Of a DNA stretch of 64,000 nucleotides, positions 51,513 to 60,552 are shown one piece after another. Numbering within the stretch: the first letter of the stretch is position 1; each line of letters opens with the position of its first letter. The DNA lies in NCBI RefSeq assembly GCF_040907265.1, contig NZ_JBFOHP010000002.1:434001-498000 (forward strand). Reading direction: 5' to 3'. This stretch comes from Streptomyces sclerotialus. Its GTDB lineage: Bacteria; Actinomycetota; Actinomycetes; Streptomycetales; Streptomycetaceae. Made by a program: the position numbers and the translations under genes. The notes under the pieces were generated by a model, which had not been told where the DNA came from, made no database searches, and was given only the letters and a program-made list of their open reading frames with translations.

Positions 51513-52385
51513 ATGGACCGGAGGAAGTTCATCGCCGCGGGAGCGGCCACCACCCTCGCCGCCCTCCTCGCCTCGTGCTCCGGATCGGACGAGCACCCAC
51601 CGCCCCCGCGCGACACGGACGAGCCCTCCTCCCCCGGCTCGACCCTGGACTGGGACACCGCCGCCGTGGCCCGCTTCTTCGGCTCCCGGCTGCGGCCGCG
51701 CGAGGAAGGCTCCTTCGGGCTGGACCGGACCGTGCTGCGGCACCACCCGGAGTACGGGCCCGTGCTGCGGGTGCGCTACCCGGCCCGGTCGGCCAGCCCC
51801 ACCGTCGCCCGCCGCTACGGCCGCCCGGAAGGCGGCGCGCAGCTGTACCTGCCGCTGCGCTCGGGCCCGACCGACTCCCTCCACCTGCGGTACTACCTGC
51901 GCTTCCCGAAGGGCTTCGACTTCGTCAAGGGCGGCAAGCTGCCGGGCCTGTACGGCGGCACGGTGACCGGCGGCCGGCGCATCCCGGACGGCGAGAACGG
52001 CCTGTCCACCCGGTACATGTGGCGCAGCAAGGGCCGGGGTGAGGTCTACGCGTACCTGCCCACCTCCGTGGAGCACGGCACCTCGCTCGGGCGCGGCAAG
52101 TGGAAGTGGCCGACCGGCCGCTGGGTCTGTGTGGAGCAGTCCGTACGGCTCAACACACCGGGCGAGGACAACGGTTCGGTCGAGGTGTTCCTCGACGGCC
52201 GGCGGGTGCTGCGCGAGGACGAGCTGGAGTTCCGCACCTCGAAGAAGCTGAAGATCGAGGGCGTGTTCTTCTCCACCTTCTTCGGCGGCTCCGACCCGAG
52301 CTGGGCGACGCCGCAGGCCGACTACGCGGACTTCGCGGCGTTCGCGGTCTCGCACCGGCGCATCGGGCCCGTCCGGCACGACTGA
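51513..52385 (+). CDS. Lipoprotein polysaccharide lyase, PL14 (alginate-lyase) type
   Basis: A 290-residue lipoprotein: RRKF followed by TTLAALLASCSGS gives both a twin-arginine-like start and a lipobox (L-A-S-C). The mature part is a beta jelly roll with LHLRYYLRFPKGFDFVKGGKLPGLYGG, GLSTRYMWRSKGRGEVYAYLP and KIEGVFFSTFFGGSDPSWATP, the conserved blocks of PL14-like lyases that cleave alginate or glucuronan by beta-elimination. It would trim or release the polymer made by the operon, a role like that of AlgL in Pseudomonas. Last gene of the operon, followed by the convergent LacI gene after 29 nt. Confidence 0.82.
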   Translation: MDRRKFIAAGAATTLAALLASCSGSDEHPPPPRDTDEPSSPGSTLDWDTAAVARFFGSRLRPREEGSFGLDRTVLRHHPEYGPVLRVRYPARSASPTVARRYGRPEGGAQLYLPLRSGPTDSLHLRYYLRFPKGFDFVKGGKLPGLYGGTVTGGRRIPDGENGLSTRYMWRSKGRGEVYAYLPTSVEHGTSLGRGKWKWPTGRWVCVEQSVRLNTPGEDNGSVEVFLDGRRVLREDELEFRTSKKLKIEGVFFSTFFGGSDPSWATPQADYADFAAFAVSHRRIGPVRHD

Positions 52386-52414
52386 GCACCGGCCCCCGCG
52401 CCGCCTGTCCGCGG

Positions 52415-53431
52415 TCAGGAGGACTCGCGCACGACCAGCTCCGTGGGCAGGGTGATCTGCTGCCGGGGCGTGTCCGGGCCGGCGATCTCGCGCAGCAGGA
52501 TGCGGGCGATCGTCCTGCCCAGCTCCTCGACGGGCTGGCGCACGGTCGTCAGCGGCGGGCTGGTGTGCCGGGCGATGAAGGAGTCGTCGAAGCCGACGAC
52601 CGCCACGTCGTCCGGCACCCGCCGCCCGTGCGCCCGCAGCTCGGCCAGCGCGCCCACCGCCATCACGTCCGAGGCCACGAAGAGGGCGTCCAGGTCCGGG
52701 ATCCGCTCCAGGAGCGTCCGTACGGCGGTCCGTCCGCCCTCCTCGGTGAAGTCCGACCGCGCCACCAGTCGCTCGTCGGGCCGCGCTCCGGCCTCGCGCA
52801 GGGCCTCCTGCCAGCCCTGGAGCCGGCCGCGGCCGACGTCCATGTCCATCGGTCCGGTCACCGTCGCGATGGTGGTGCGGCCCCGCTCCAGCAGGTGCCG
52901 TACGGCCGCGCGGGCGCCGCCCACGTTGTCGGCGTGGGCGTGGCTGAGCGACTCCTCGGGCGAGCGGCGGCCCGCGAGCACGGTGGGCAGGCCCATGCCC
53001 TCCAGCAGCGCGGGCAGCGGGTCGTCCTCGTGCACCGAGGCCACCAGCACGCCGTCCACCCGCCGCTCGGCGACGGATTCGGTGAGCCGGTCGCGTTCGC
53101 CCTGGTCGCGGACGAGGATCAGCTGGAGCTGGGTACGGGTGTCGGCGAGGCCGGTGCTGACGCCGCGGATGACGGCGGCGAAGTACGGTTCGGCGCCCAG
53201 CCGGGACTCCGACTCCGGGATCACCAGGGCGATGGAGTTGGTCCTGCTGGTGACCAGGCCGCGGGCCACCGAGTTCGGTACGTACTTCAGCTCGGCGATG
53301 GCGGCCAGGACGGCGGCCCTGGCCTCGTCGCTGACGAGCGTCGAACCGTTGATGACGCGCGAGACCGTGGTGCGGCCGACTCCGGCACGCGCCGCCACGG
53401 TTTTTATGGTCGGCCGCTGTCCGCCCGCCAT
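52415..53431 (-). CDS. LacI-family repressor (CebR-like)
   Basis: A 338-residue regulator: HTH at ~6-30 (TIKTVAARAGVGRTTVSRVINGS) with hinge YVPNSVARGLVTSRTNSIALVIPE, then the periplasmic-binding-protein-like sugar domain. The start at ATG 53431 has GGAGG 4 nt upstream; a longer frame to 53470 only adds Gly-rich residues. It diverges from an ABC-importer operon for beta-glucosides. CebR of Streptomyces represses cellobiose uptake genes in the same arrangement, and two matching palindromes lie in the shared gap, so control of that operon is very likely. Confidence 0.9.
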   Translation of the reverse strand: MAGGQRPTIKTVAARAGVGRTTVSRVINGSTLVSDEARAAVLAAIAELKYVPNSVARGLVTSRTNSIALVIPESESRLGAEPYFAAVIRGVSTGLADTRTQLQLILVRDQGERDRLTESVAERRVDGVLVASVHEDDPLPALLEGMGLPTVLAGRRSPEESLSHAHADNVGGARAAVRHLLERGRTTIATVTGPMDMDVGRGRLQGWQEALREAGARPDERLVARSDFTEEGGRTAVRTLLERIPDLDALFVASDVMAVGALAELRAHGRRVPDDVAVVGFDDSFIARHTSPPLTTVRQPVEELGRTIARILLREIAGPDTPRQQITLPTELVVRESS

Positions 53432-53558
53432 CCCGCCTCCCCCGTCGTTGCCCGTCCCCTCGCCCGTCACCAGCGCATTGTGCCAGACCTTCGGGGTGTC
53501 CCGGACGACTTCCGGCGCTTGGCTAGCGGAGGGCCAACTGCCTTATGTGTTCAAGTCA

Positions 53559-53587
53559 TTGACACGGGGCCCGACTGCGGCCACTCT
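53559..53587 (+). promoter_or_regulatory. Candidate sigma-70-type promoter of the ABC importer operon
   Basis: TTGACA at 53559-53564 and CACTCT at 53582-53587 with 17 bp between. Transcription would begin near 53594, just before the first operator. Confidence 0.5.
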
Positions 53588-53600
53588 TCCGGAACACCGA

Positions 53601-53614
53601 TGGGCACGTTCCCA
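53601..53614. promoter_or_regulatory. LacI operator 1, TGGGCACGTTCCCA
   Basis: Matches TGGGNACGTNCCCA, close to the CebR box TGGGAGCGCTCCCA. It lies just downstream of the predicted transcription start. Confidence 0.65.
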
Positions 53615-53632
53615 GCGGCGGGCTGCCGCGAA

Positions 53633-53646
53633 TGGGAACGTACCCA
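53633..53646. promoter_or_regulatory. LacI operator 2, TGGGAACGTACCCA
   Basis: Same consensus as the first copy and 32 bp from it, three helical turns, so two repressor dimers could sit on one face of the DNA. It is 28 nt upstream of the binding-protein start. Confidence 0.65.
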
Positions 53647-53673
53647 CTTCGTCCTGAACCCGGGAGGGGAACG

Positions 53674-54987
53674 ATGGTGAGCGTTCGGAAAACGATGACA
53701 AGGAGATCCCTGGCCGCGGTCGCGGCCGTGGCCGCGCTGGGCCTGGTCGCGGCCTGCGGCGGCAGCGACGCCGGGAACACCGGCGGTGGCGTCAAGGACG
53801 GCAAGGTCACCATCACCATGGGCCTGTACGGCGTCATGGGCTTCAAGGAGACCGGGCTGCTGGAGAAGTACGAGAAGGAGCACCCGAACGTCACCATCAA
53901 GGCGGAGGTAGCCGGTGACGAGCAGACGTACTACACCGCCCTGCAGACCCACCTCACCGCGGGCAGCGGCCTCAAGGACATCCAGGGCATCGAAGTCCTG
54001 CGTGCCAAGGAGATCGTGGACACCCGGGCCGACAAGTTCGCCGACCTCTCCAAGGTAGCCGGAACCGGACATTTCCTGCCGTGGAAGCAGAACCAGGTGA
54101 CCGCGGCGGACAAGAAGGTCATCGGCCTGGGCACCGACATCGGCCCGATGGCGGTCTGTTACCGCAAGGACATGTTCGCCAAGGCCGGGCTGCCCACCGA
54201 CCGCGAGAAGGTCGCCGAGCTCTGGGCGGGCGACTGGTCGAAGTACGTCGATGTGGGCCGGAAGTTCAAGTCCGGCTTCAAGGGCGACCGCGTGGCTTTC
54301 ACGGACAGCGCGAGCGGTCTGTTCAACGCCATGATCTACGGCAGCTCCCAGCAGTTCTACGACACCGAGGGCAAGCTGATCTACAAGGACAACCCGGTCG
54401 TCACGGATGCCTGGAAGCTGGCTTCCGACGCCGGTTCCTCCGGGCTGACCGCCAAGCTCCGGCAGTTCCAGCCGGGCTGGGACCCGGGCCTGGCCAACAG
54501 CACCTTCGCCACGACGGTGTGCCCGGCGTGGATGCTGGCCCACATCAGTGAGAAGGCGGGACCGCAGAACAAGGGCAAGTGGGACGTGGCCAAGGCGCCC
54601 AAGGGGGCCAACTGGGGCGGCTCCTTCCTCGGCGTCATGGAGCAGAGCCCGGTCAAGGAGGAGGCGAAGAAGCTGGTCGCCTGGCTCACGGCCCCGGAGC
54701 AGCAGGCGTACATCTTCGAGAAGCTCGGCAACTTCCCGTCCTCGGAGAAGGCGCTGAAGGCGCCCGAGGTGGCCGACGCGAAGTCGGAGTACTTCAGCGG
54801 CGCACCCATCGGTGAGATCTTCGGCGACGCCGCCCTGGAGATCCCCGACAAGCAGGTGCTGGGCCGCAAGGACGGCACGATCAAGGACATCTTCTCGCAG
54901 GGCCTGTCGCTCATCGAGGCCCAGGGCAAGAGCCCGGACGCGGCCTGGAAGGACACCGAAGAGCGCATCAAGAAGGCCACCGGCTGA
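53674..54987 (+). CDS. ABC-transporter sugar-binding lipoprotein (CebE-like)
   Basis: A 437-residue extracellular solute-binding protein of family 1. Signal peptide with lipobox LVAACGG, then KVTITMGLYGVMGFKETGLLEKYEKEHPNV and the ligand-binding lobes ending with NFPSSEKALKAPEV. The downstream permeases and beta-glucosidase, plus the CebR-like regulator, suggest cellobiose or other beta-gluco-oligosaccharides as ligand. No ATPase is encoded in the operon; in Streptomyces the shared MsiK ATPase usually energises such importers. ATG 53674 follows GGGAGGGG. Confidence 0.9.
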   Translation: MVSVRKTMTRRSLAAVAAVAALGLVAACGGSDAGNTGGGVKDGKVTITMGLYGVMGFKETGLLEKYEKEHPNVTIKAEVAGDEQTYYTALQTHLTAGSGLKDIQGIEVLRAKEIVDTRADKFADLSKVAGTGHFLPWKQNQVTAADKKVIGLGTDIGPMAVCYRKDMFAKAGLPTDREKVAELWAGDWSKYVDVGRKFKSGFKGDRVAFTDSASGLFNAMIYGSSQQFYDTEGKLIYKDNPVVTDAWKLASDAGSSGLTAKLRQFQPGWDPGLANSTFATTVCPAWMLAHISEKAGPQNKGKWDVAKAPKGANWGGSFLGVMEQSPVKEEAKKLVAWLTAPEQQAYIFEKLGNFPSSEKALKAPEVADAKSEYFSGAPIGEIFGDAALEIPDKQVLGRKDGTIKDIFSQGLSLIEAQGKSPDAAWKDTEERIKKATG

Positions 54988-55019
54988 CCGCCGGCCCCGA
55001 CCGAGACAGGAGGATCCCG

Positions 55020-55985
55020 GTGGCCCTGCAGACCTTCCGGCGGCGTACGTTCTGGCACCGGCTGGACGTACGCGGCGCTCCCTACGCGTTCGTCGCCCCG
55101 TTCTTCGTCGTCTTCGCCGCCTTCAGCTTCTATCCCCTGCTCTACACCGCGTGGATCTCGCTGCACCGGGTGGAGCTGTCCTCCATGGACCTCATGGAGT
55201 GGGTGGGGTTCGACAACTACGTGGCGCTGTGGGAGGACGAGCGCTTCTGGAACGCGCTCGCCAACACCTTCACGCTCGGCGTGGTCTCCACCGTCCCGCA
55301 GCTGCTGATGGCGCTGGGGCTGGCGCACCTGCTGCACTACCGGCTGCGCGGCTCGGTGTTCTTCCGGGTCGCGGCGCTGACGCCGTACGCGACGTCGGTG
55401 GGCGCCGCCGCGCTGGTCTTCACCATGCTCTTCGAGCGCGACTTCGGCATGATCAACTGGCTGCTGGGGCTGGTCGGTCTGGACCCGGTCAACTGGGAGA
55501 ACGACAAGTGGGCGGCCCAGCTCGCCATCTCCTCGATCGTCATCTGGCGCTGGACGGGCTACAACGCGCTGCTGTACCTGGCGGCGATGCAGGCCGTGCC
55601 GGCGGAACGGTACGAGGCCGCCGCGCTCGACGGCGCCTCGCGCTGGCAGCAGTTCCGCATGGTCACGATCCCCGGCATCCGGTCCACCGTCGTCTTCACC
55701 ATCGTGCTGTCCACGATCGGCGCGACGCAGCTCTTCGGTGAGCCGCTGATCTTCGGCCAGGGCCCGAACGGCATCACGGGCGGCGCCGACAACCAGTACC
55801 AGACCCTGGGCCTGCTGCTGTACGAGGAGGGCTGGAAGAACTACCAGATGGGGCGTGCCGCGACCGTCGCCTGGGCGATGTTCCTGCTGCTGGTCCTCGT
55901 CTTCGTCGTCCAGCGCGCCGTCCGGCGCCTCGCCTCACGCCCGGCCGGTGCCCGGCCCGTCCTGTCCAGGAGCGGCCAGTCATGA
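55020..55985 (+). CDS. ABC sugar-transporter permease 1 (CebF-like)
   Basis: A 321-residue MalF-type permease with six helices. YEAAALDGASRWQQFRMVTIPGIRSTVVF is the EAA loop (EAA-x3-G) that docks the ATPase. GTG 55020 has GGAGG 6 nt upstream, 32 nt after the binding-protein stop, and the gene overlaps the next one by 4 nt (ATGA). Confidence 0.92.
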   Translation: MALQTFRRRTFWHRLDVRGAPYAFVAPFFVVFAAFSFYPLLYTAWISLHRVELSSMDLMEWVGFDNYVALWEDERFWNALANTFTLGVVSTVPQLLMALGLAHLLHYRLRGSVFFRVAALTPYATSVGAAALVFTMLFERDFGMINWLLGLVGLDPVNWENDKWAAQLAISSIVIWRWTGYNALLYLAAMQAVPAERYEAAALDGASRWQQFRMVTIPGIRSTVVFTIVLSTIGATQLFGEPLIFGQGPNGITGGADNQYQTLGLLLYEEGWKNYQMGRAATVAWAMFLLLVLVFVVQRAVRRLASRPAGARPVLSRSGQS

Positions 55986-56911
55986 CCACCGACTCTCTCC
56001 AGGCCCCGGCGGCGGGGCGAGGCCCTGCCGCGCCCGCCGACCGTGCCCGTCCTCCTGTCCGCCGCCGGCGGTTCCTGCGGCCCGGTGCCGGCCGCCAGCA
56101 CCACGCCGGGCCCGTCGCCTACGCCCTGCTGATCATCGCTACCCTCGCGTCGCTGTTCCCGCTGTACTGGACGATGGTGGCGGCCTCCAGCGACAACACC
56201 CGGGTCTCCCAGACCCCGCCGCCGTTCCTGCCGGGCCCGCACCTCTTCGAGAACCTGGGCAAGGCCTGGAACGACGCGGCGCTGGGCAAGGCCATGACGA
56301 ACAGCCTGATCGTGGCGGGCGTCATCGCGCTGTCGACGGTGCTGTTCGCGACCCTCGCGGGCTTCGCCTTCGCCAAGCTCCGCTTCCGGGGGCGCAACAT
56401 CCTGCTCATGCTGGTCATCGGCACGATGATGGTGCCGCCGCAGCTGGGCGTCGTACCGCTGTTCATGATGATGAGCGACCTGGGCTGGGGCCAGCAGCTG
56501 CCGGCGGTCATCTTCCCCACCCTGGTCAGCGCGGTCGGCGTGTTCTTCATGCGGCAGTACCTGGCCGAGGCGCTGCCCGACGAGCTGGTCGAGGCCGGCC
56601 GGGTGGACGGCGCGCACTCGCTCCGCATCTTCTGGAGCATCGTGCTGCCGGTCGCCCGGCCCGCCATGGCCGTGCTGTTCATGATCACGTTCGTGCACGC
56701 GTGGAACGACTTCTTCTGGCCGTTCATCGCGCTGGACATGACCAATCCGACGGTCCCGGTCGCCCTGACCCAGCTGAGCGCGGGCTACGTCCGCGACCAG
56801 TCACTGATCATGGCGGGCGCGCTGCTCGGGACGCTGCCGCTGCTGGCGATGTTCATCGTGTTCGGCCGCCAGATCGTCGGCGGCATCATGCAGGGCGCGG
56901 TGAAGGGATGA
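55982..56911 (+). CDS. ABC sugar-transporter permease 2 (CebG-like)
   Basis: A 309-residue MalG-type permease with six helices after a Pro/Arg-rich cytoplasmic tail. The EAA loop reads [29 protein letters not shown]. It is translationally coupled to the first permease and would form the membrane pore with it. Confidence 0.92.
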   Translation: MTTDSLQAPAAGRGPAAPADRARPPVRRRRFLRPGAGRQHHAGPVAYALLIIATLASLFPLYWTMVAASSDNTRVSQTPPPFLPGPHLFENLGKAWNDAALGKAMTNSLIVAGVIALSTVLFATLAGFAFAKLRFRGRNILLMLVIGTMMVPPQLGVVPLFMMMSDLGWGQQLPAVIFPTLVSAVGVFFMRQYLAEALPDELVEAGRVDGAHSLRIFWSIVLPVARPAMAVLFMITFVHAWNDFFWPFIALDMTNPTVPVALTQLSAGYVRDQSLIMAGALLGTLPLLAMFIVFGRQIVGGIMQGAVKG

Positions 56912-57002
56912 CCGCCGGCCCGCTGCCCGTTTCCCGCGATTCCCCCGCTTCCGAGCTTCCTGCGTCTCCCCCTCTTCCGACTCCGTTCCGGAAAGGACTC
57001 CT

Positions 57003-58466
57003 TTGACTACCGCATCACACACCGTGGCCACCGCTCCTCAGCCCGCCGCCGTCCGCACGTTCCCGCCCGGCTTCCTCTGGGGCACGGCCACCGCCGCTTA
57101 CCAGATCGAGGGCGCTGCCGCCGTGGACGGCCGGACGCCCTCCATCTGGGACACCTTCGCGCGCACGCCGGGCAAGGTGCGCAACGGCGACACCGGCGAC
57201 ATCGCCACGGACCACTACCACCGCTGGCGCGAGGACGTCGCCCTCATGGCCGACCTGGGCGTGGGCGCGTACCGCTTCTCGCTGTCCTGGTCCCGCGTCC
57301 AGCCCACCGGGCGCGGCCCCGCGGTGCAGAAGGGCCTGGACTTCTACCGCCGGCTGACCGACGGGCTGCTGGAGAAGGGCATCCAGCCGGTGGTCACGCT
57401 GTACCACTGGGACCTGCCGCAGGAGCTGGAGGACGCGGGCGGCTGGCCGGAGCGGGCCACCGCCGACCGGTTCGCGGAGTACGCGGCGCTGGCCGTCGAG
57501 GCGCTGGGCGACCGGGTCCGTACATGGACCACGCTGAACGAGCCGTGGTGCAGCGCCTTCCTCGGCCACGCCTCCGGGGTGCACGCGCCAGGCCGTACCG
57601 AGCCGGTGGCCGCGCTGCGTGCCGCGCACCACCTCAACCTCGCGCACGGCAAGGCCGTCCAGGCGCTGCGCGCGGGGCTGCCCGACGAGGCCGACATCTC
57701 GATCACGCTCAACCTCCACCATGTGCGCGCACGCACCGGCAACCCGCAGGACACGGACGCGGCGCGGCGGATCGACGCCCTGGCCAACCGGGTGTTCACC
57801 GGCCCGCTGCTGACCGGCGCCTACCCCGCCGACCTGCTGGCCGACACGGCCCGGCTGACCGACTGGTCCTTCGTGCGGGACGGCGACACCGCGACGATCC
57901 ACCAGCCGCTGGACTTCCTGGGCGTCAACTACTACACGCCGACCCTGGTGTCGGCGGCGGGCGACGAGGAGCCCGGCCACTCGTTCGACGGTCACGGCGA
58001 GAGCGGGCACAGCCCGTGGCCCGGCGCCGACGAGGTGGTCTTCCACCGGCCGCCGGGGCGGACGACGGCGATGGGGTGGGCCGTGGATCCGAGCGGCCTG
58101 TACGACCTGCTGCTGCGGGTGAAGGCGGACGTGCCGGACCTGCCGCTGATGATCACCGAGAACGGCGTGGCGTGCGACGACTACGTCGACCCGAGCGGCG
58201 CGGTGCACGACCCGGACCGGATCGCGTATCTGCACGGACACCTGGCGGCGGTGCACCGCGCGATCGAGGCCGGCGTCGACGTCCGCGGCTACTTCCTGTG
58301 GTCGCTGCTGGACAACTTCGAGTGGGGGTACGGCTACAGCAAGCGTTTCGGCGCGGTGTACGTGGACTACCCGACCGGGCGGCGCATCCCGAAGGCGAGC
58401 GCCCGGTGGTACGCGGAAGTGGCCCGCGCGAACGCGCTCCCGGAAGGAGGCGAGGAGGAGGCGTGA
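57003..58466 (+). CDS. Family 1 beta-glucosidase (BglC-like)
   Basis: A 487-residue cytoplasmic enzyme that splits imported cellobiose or beta-glucosides into glucose. [16 protein letters not shown] is the GH1 N-terminal signature, acid/base Glu180 is in [15 protein letters not shown], and nucleophile Glu386 in [13 protein letters not shown]-terminal [22 protein letters not shown] closes the sugar pocket. The start codon is TTG 57003, spaced from AAAGGA; no ATG or GTG fits better. No signal peptide, consistent with intracellular action after ABC import. The cytoplasmic glucosidase often also tunes CebR by removing its inducer. Confidence 0.93.
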   Translation: MTTASHTVATAPQPAAVRTFPPGFLWGTATAAYQIEGAAAVDGRTPSIWDTFARTPGKVRNGDTGDIATDHYHRWREDVALMADLGVGAYRFSLSWSRVQPTGRGPAVQKGLDFYRRLTDGLLEKGIQPVVTLYHWDLPQELEDAGGWPERATADRFAEYAALAVEALGDRVRTWTTLNEPWCSAFLGHASGVHAPGRTEPVAALRAAHHLNLAHGKAVQALRAGLPDEADISITLNLHHVRARTGNPQDTDAARRIDALANRVFTGPLLTGAYPADLLADTARLTDWSFVRDGDTATIHQPLDFLGVNYYTPTLVSAAGDEEPGHSFDGHGESGHSPWPGADEVVFHRPPGRTTAMGWAVDPSGLYDLLLRVKADVPDLPLMITENGVACDDYVDPSGAVHDPDRIAYLHGHLAAVHRAIEAGVDVRGYFLWSLLDNFEWGYGYSKRFGAVYVDYPTGRRIPKASARWYAEVARANALPEGGEEEA

Positions 58467-58508
58467 CGGGAGGTCCGGCACCCGGCGGCCCGGATACGGG
58501 CGCAGCGC

Positions 58509-58775
58509 TCACGTCAGGAGGGCGAGCAGGTGGGCGCAGGCGGCGGCTTCGCCTGCGTGCCGTGCGATGACCTCGTACCTGCCGCGTTCGTAAGCCCCGG
58601 TCTCCCACGCCCCGTCCGCCGTCCTGCGCAGGTACAGGAAGTCGGGGGGCGTGGGGGCCGGCTCGTGGACGCCCTCGATGCGGTAGTGGCCGTCCGCCAC
58701 CCCGGCCGCGCGCAGTGCGGACCGCAGTTCCTGCCGGTCGATGGCGTCCTCCTCCGTGCGGTCCGCTCCGGTCAC
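58509..58775 (-). CDS. Small protein coupled to the TNT toxin gene, putative immunity protein
   Basis: An 88-residue soluble protein, acidic at the start (VTGADRTEEDAIDRQELRSAL) and without signal peptide or membrane helix. Its GTG overlaps the stop of the TNT-domain gene by 4 nt (GTGA), so the two are made together. In Mycobacterium tuberculosis a cytosolic immunity factor (IFT) neutralises the TNT NAD+ glycohydrolase and is encoded right after it. The same arrangement suggests the same role here. I did not recognise direct sequence similarity to IFT. Confidence 0.75.
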   Translation of the reverse strand: MTGADRTEEDAIDRQELRSALRAAGVADGHYRIEGVHEPAPTPPDFLYLRRTADGAWETGAYERGRYEVIARHAGEAAACAHLLALLT

Positions 58776-59455
58776 GCGTCGGCGCGCGCCAGGTACTTGT
58801 GGTCCACCAGCCACTTCACATTGAGCCGTTGGCCCGCGCCGGGGTCGAGGAAGACCGCGTCCAGCTTGATCTGCTGACCGCCGCCGGGCTGCTCGAACCA
58901 GGGGGCTATGCTGCCCTGCCACACCCAGAACGGCTTGATCACCTTGTACGTGTGGTAGTCGCACGGCGCCGCCGGCTCGCGGGTGTTGAGGTTCTGCGGG
59001 GGCAGCGCACGCTCGGCGTACCGGTCGCCGGCCGGCGCGAGGTACCCGCCGAACTCGGAGCCGAAGCGGTCCAGCCGCTGGCCGGTGCGCAGCTTCGTGG
59101 GCTCCTTGTCGACCTCGCCGTTGACCTCGGCGAACCCGTCGTTGGGCGGGTACTTCCAGCTGCCCGAGTCCGCAGGGCCCTCCCAGTACTTCTTGAGGAA
59201 GGCGCCGGGCGACAGGGAGCCCGTCCGCTGGTATCCCTTCAGCAGCGGGCCCACCGGTGCCAGCTGCTTGTTCGGCAGCCACTTGGGGCCGAGCCGCGCG
59301 TCACCCTGGAACTTCCCGGTGCAGGGCTGAGGACGGGCGGTGGCAGCGGCCGCCGGGCGCTCCTCCTGCTGCTGCGGAGCGGCGCTCGCGGCAGGGGCCG
59401 CCGCCAGCCCGGCGGCGAGACCGAGCGCGGCGAGCACGGTACGAAGGCGGTTCAC
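58772..59455 (-). CDS. Secreted TNT-domain NAD(P)+ glycohydrolase
   Basis: A 227-residue exported protein: signal peptide (VLAALGLAAGLAAAPAASAA), short linker, then a TNT domain from ~90. FLKKYWEGPADSGSWKYPPNDGF, GQRLDRFGSEFGGYLAPAGDRYAERALPP and IAPWFEQPGGGQQI carry the Arg, Tyr and Gln counterparts expected from tuberculosis necrotizing toxin, which degrades NAD+ in target cells. The domain is essentially the whole mature protein, so this is a free secreted toxin or enzyme rather than the tail of a large effector. GTG 59455 has GAGGAG upstream. The coupled downstream gene may protect the producer. Confidence 0.88.
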   Translation of the reverse strand: MNRLRTVLAALGLAAGLAAAPAASAAPQQQEERPAAAATARPQPCTGKFQGDARLGPKWLPNKQLAPVGPLLKGYQRTGSLSPGAFLKKYWEGPADSGSWKYPPNDGFAEVNGEVDKEPTKLRTGQRLDRFGSEFGGYLAPAGDRYAERALPPQNLNTREPAAPCDYHTYKVIKPFWVWQGSIAPWFEQPGGGQQIKLDAVFLDPGAGQRLNVKWLVDHKYLARADA

Positions 59456-59739
59456 TCAGGGTTCTCCTCGTGCGGGCCGGTGCGTGCCGAGGGCGTGCCG
59501 CACCGGCGGCACGCGTGGTCGCACGCTGCCGCGACGCTGCTGGTACGCCATCGGCTCTGGGCGGTCCGCACGGTAATCGGTCGATCACACCGGGCGGTAG
59601 GAGGCTACGCCGCTTTCCGGCCACACCGCCGTCGAGGAGCAGGCGTGCGGCAGGGGGCCGCCGTCCGGTCGGCCCCCTGCCACAGGGTGTTCTTCACTTC
59701 GTACGGGCGTTCCGCGCACCGGCCGGCGCCGGAGGCCGG

Positions 59740-60129
59740 TCAGAGGCCCAGCAGCCCCAGGCCCAGGAGTCCCTTGCCCTCCTTGCCGCCGAGAAGGCCG
59801 CCGGTGCCCTTCTCGGGTGTCTCGCCCTTGGTCGCGTCTTGCTGCGGCGGCTCGTTCTGTCCGGCGTCCGGCTGATTACCCGGCGTGGTGACGCCCGGCT
59901 GGAGGCCCGGCGTCGTATTCTGCTGCTCGCCCGGGGTGACTCCCTGCGGCTCGGGCTGCGGGTCGCCCGGGACGCTCGCCGGGCCGTTGACGGGGTCCTC
60001 GTCGCCGGGGTCGGCCGCCTGCGCCGCTCCGGCAGCGGCTGCCGGAGCGTAGGCGGCGGCCACCGGGGCGCCGAGGAGGATGATCATGGAGGCGGCGGCT
60101 GCCGCACCTGCCGCGAGTCGGGTACGCAC
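59740..60129 (-). CDS. Small secreted low-complexity protein
   Basis: A 129-residue protein with a clear signal peptide (AAAAASMIILLGAPVAAAYA) and a mature part rich in Pro, Gly, Gln and Asp, with repeated GVTPGEQQ/GVTTPGNQ units, ending in GLLGGKEGKGLLGLGLLGL. It has no Cys and no chaplin or rodlin motif. The hydrophobic Gly/Leu tail may associate with the envelope. GTG 60129 follows GGGAGAG. No family recognised; the coding bias and signal peptide make it believable. Confidence 0.6.
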   Translation of the reverse strand: MRTRLAAGAAAAASMIILLGAPVAAAYAPAAAAGAAQAADPGDEDPVNGPASVPGDPQPEPQGVTPGEQQNTTPGLQPGVTTPGNQPDAGQNEPPQQDATKGETPEKGTGGLLGGKEGKGLLGLGLLGL

Positions 60130-60408
60130 GGTGCTCTCTCCCTCGCATCATGGATGTGACGTGACCGTCCTTCCGCGTGTCGGCGCGTGACTAACGGAGC
60201 TTCACCCGACTACCGGGGGACAGATCACTGGATCGCACGGTGCCCGAGGTGGCCGCGGTCGTTGGGCCGTACGGGTGCGTGAGGTGGCTCACGGGAAAGC
60301 GGGGGCGTTGCGTGTGCGGGGCTGGGTACGAGCCCCGAGATCGCCGAGCGGGATACCGGTATGAAAGGGTGGAAACTCGGCGAAAAGCAACGTGAGAAAG
60401 GAGCCGCC

Positions 60409-60486
60409 ATGTCGTCCAAGCGCCGCCGCAAGAAGAAGGCACGTCGCAAGAACGGTGCCAACCACGGCAGCCGCCCCCAGTCCTGA
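60409..60486 (+). CDS. Ribosomal protein bL37 (25 residues)
   Basis: Reads MSSKRRRKKKARRKNGANHG plus RPQS. The Arg/Lys-rich stretch followed by K-N-x-A-N-H-G-x-R-P is the signature of bL37, a tiny large-subunit protein found in actinobacterial ribosomes by cryo-EM. AAAGGAG precedes the ATG by 6 nt and a strong hairpin follows the stop. It stands alone, as this gene usually does, and is short enough to be missed by standard gene finding. Confidence 0.85.
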   Translation: MSSKRRRKKKARRKNGANHGSRPQS

Positions 60487-60507
60487 AGGGCCGGGACGGC
60501 TACAGGA

Positions 60508-60535
60508 AGGCCGGCGGGCCATGTCCCGCCGGCCT
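60508..60535. terminator. Intrinsic-type hairpin after bL37
   Basis: Perfect 11-bp arms (AGGCCGGCGGG / CCCGCCGGCCT) around a 6-nt loop, 22 nt after the bL37 stop and 18 nt before the convergent DUF3224 stop. It probably serves both genes. Confidence 0.75.
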
Positions 60536-60552
60536 CCTGCTTTCCACAGCCG

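Noticed and set aside
59740..60129. A chaplin or rodlin surface protein
   Set aside because: No chaplin Cys pair, no rodlin repeat; only a signal peptide and Pro/Gly-rich repeats.
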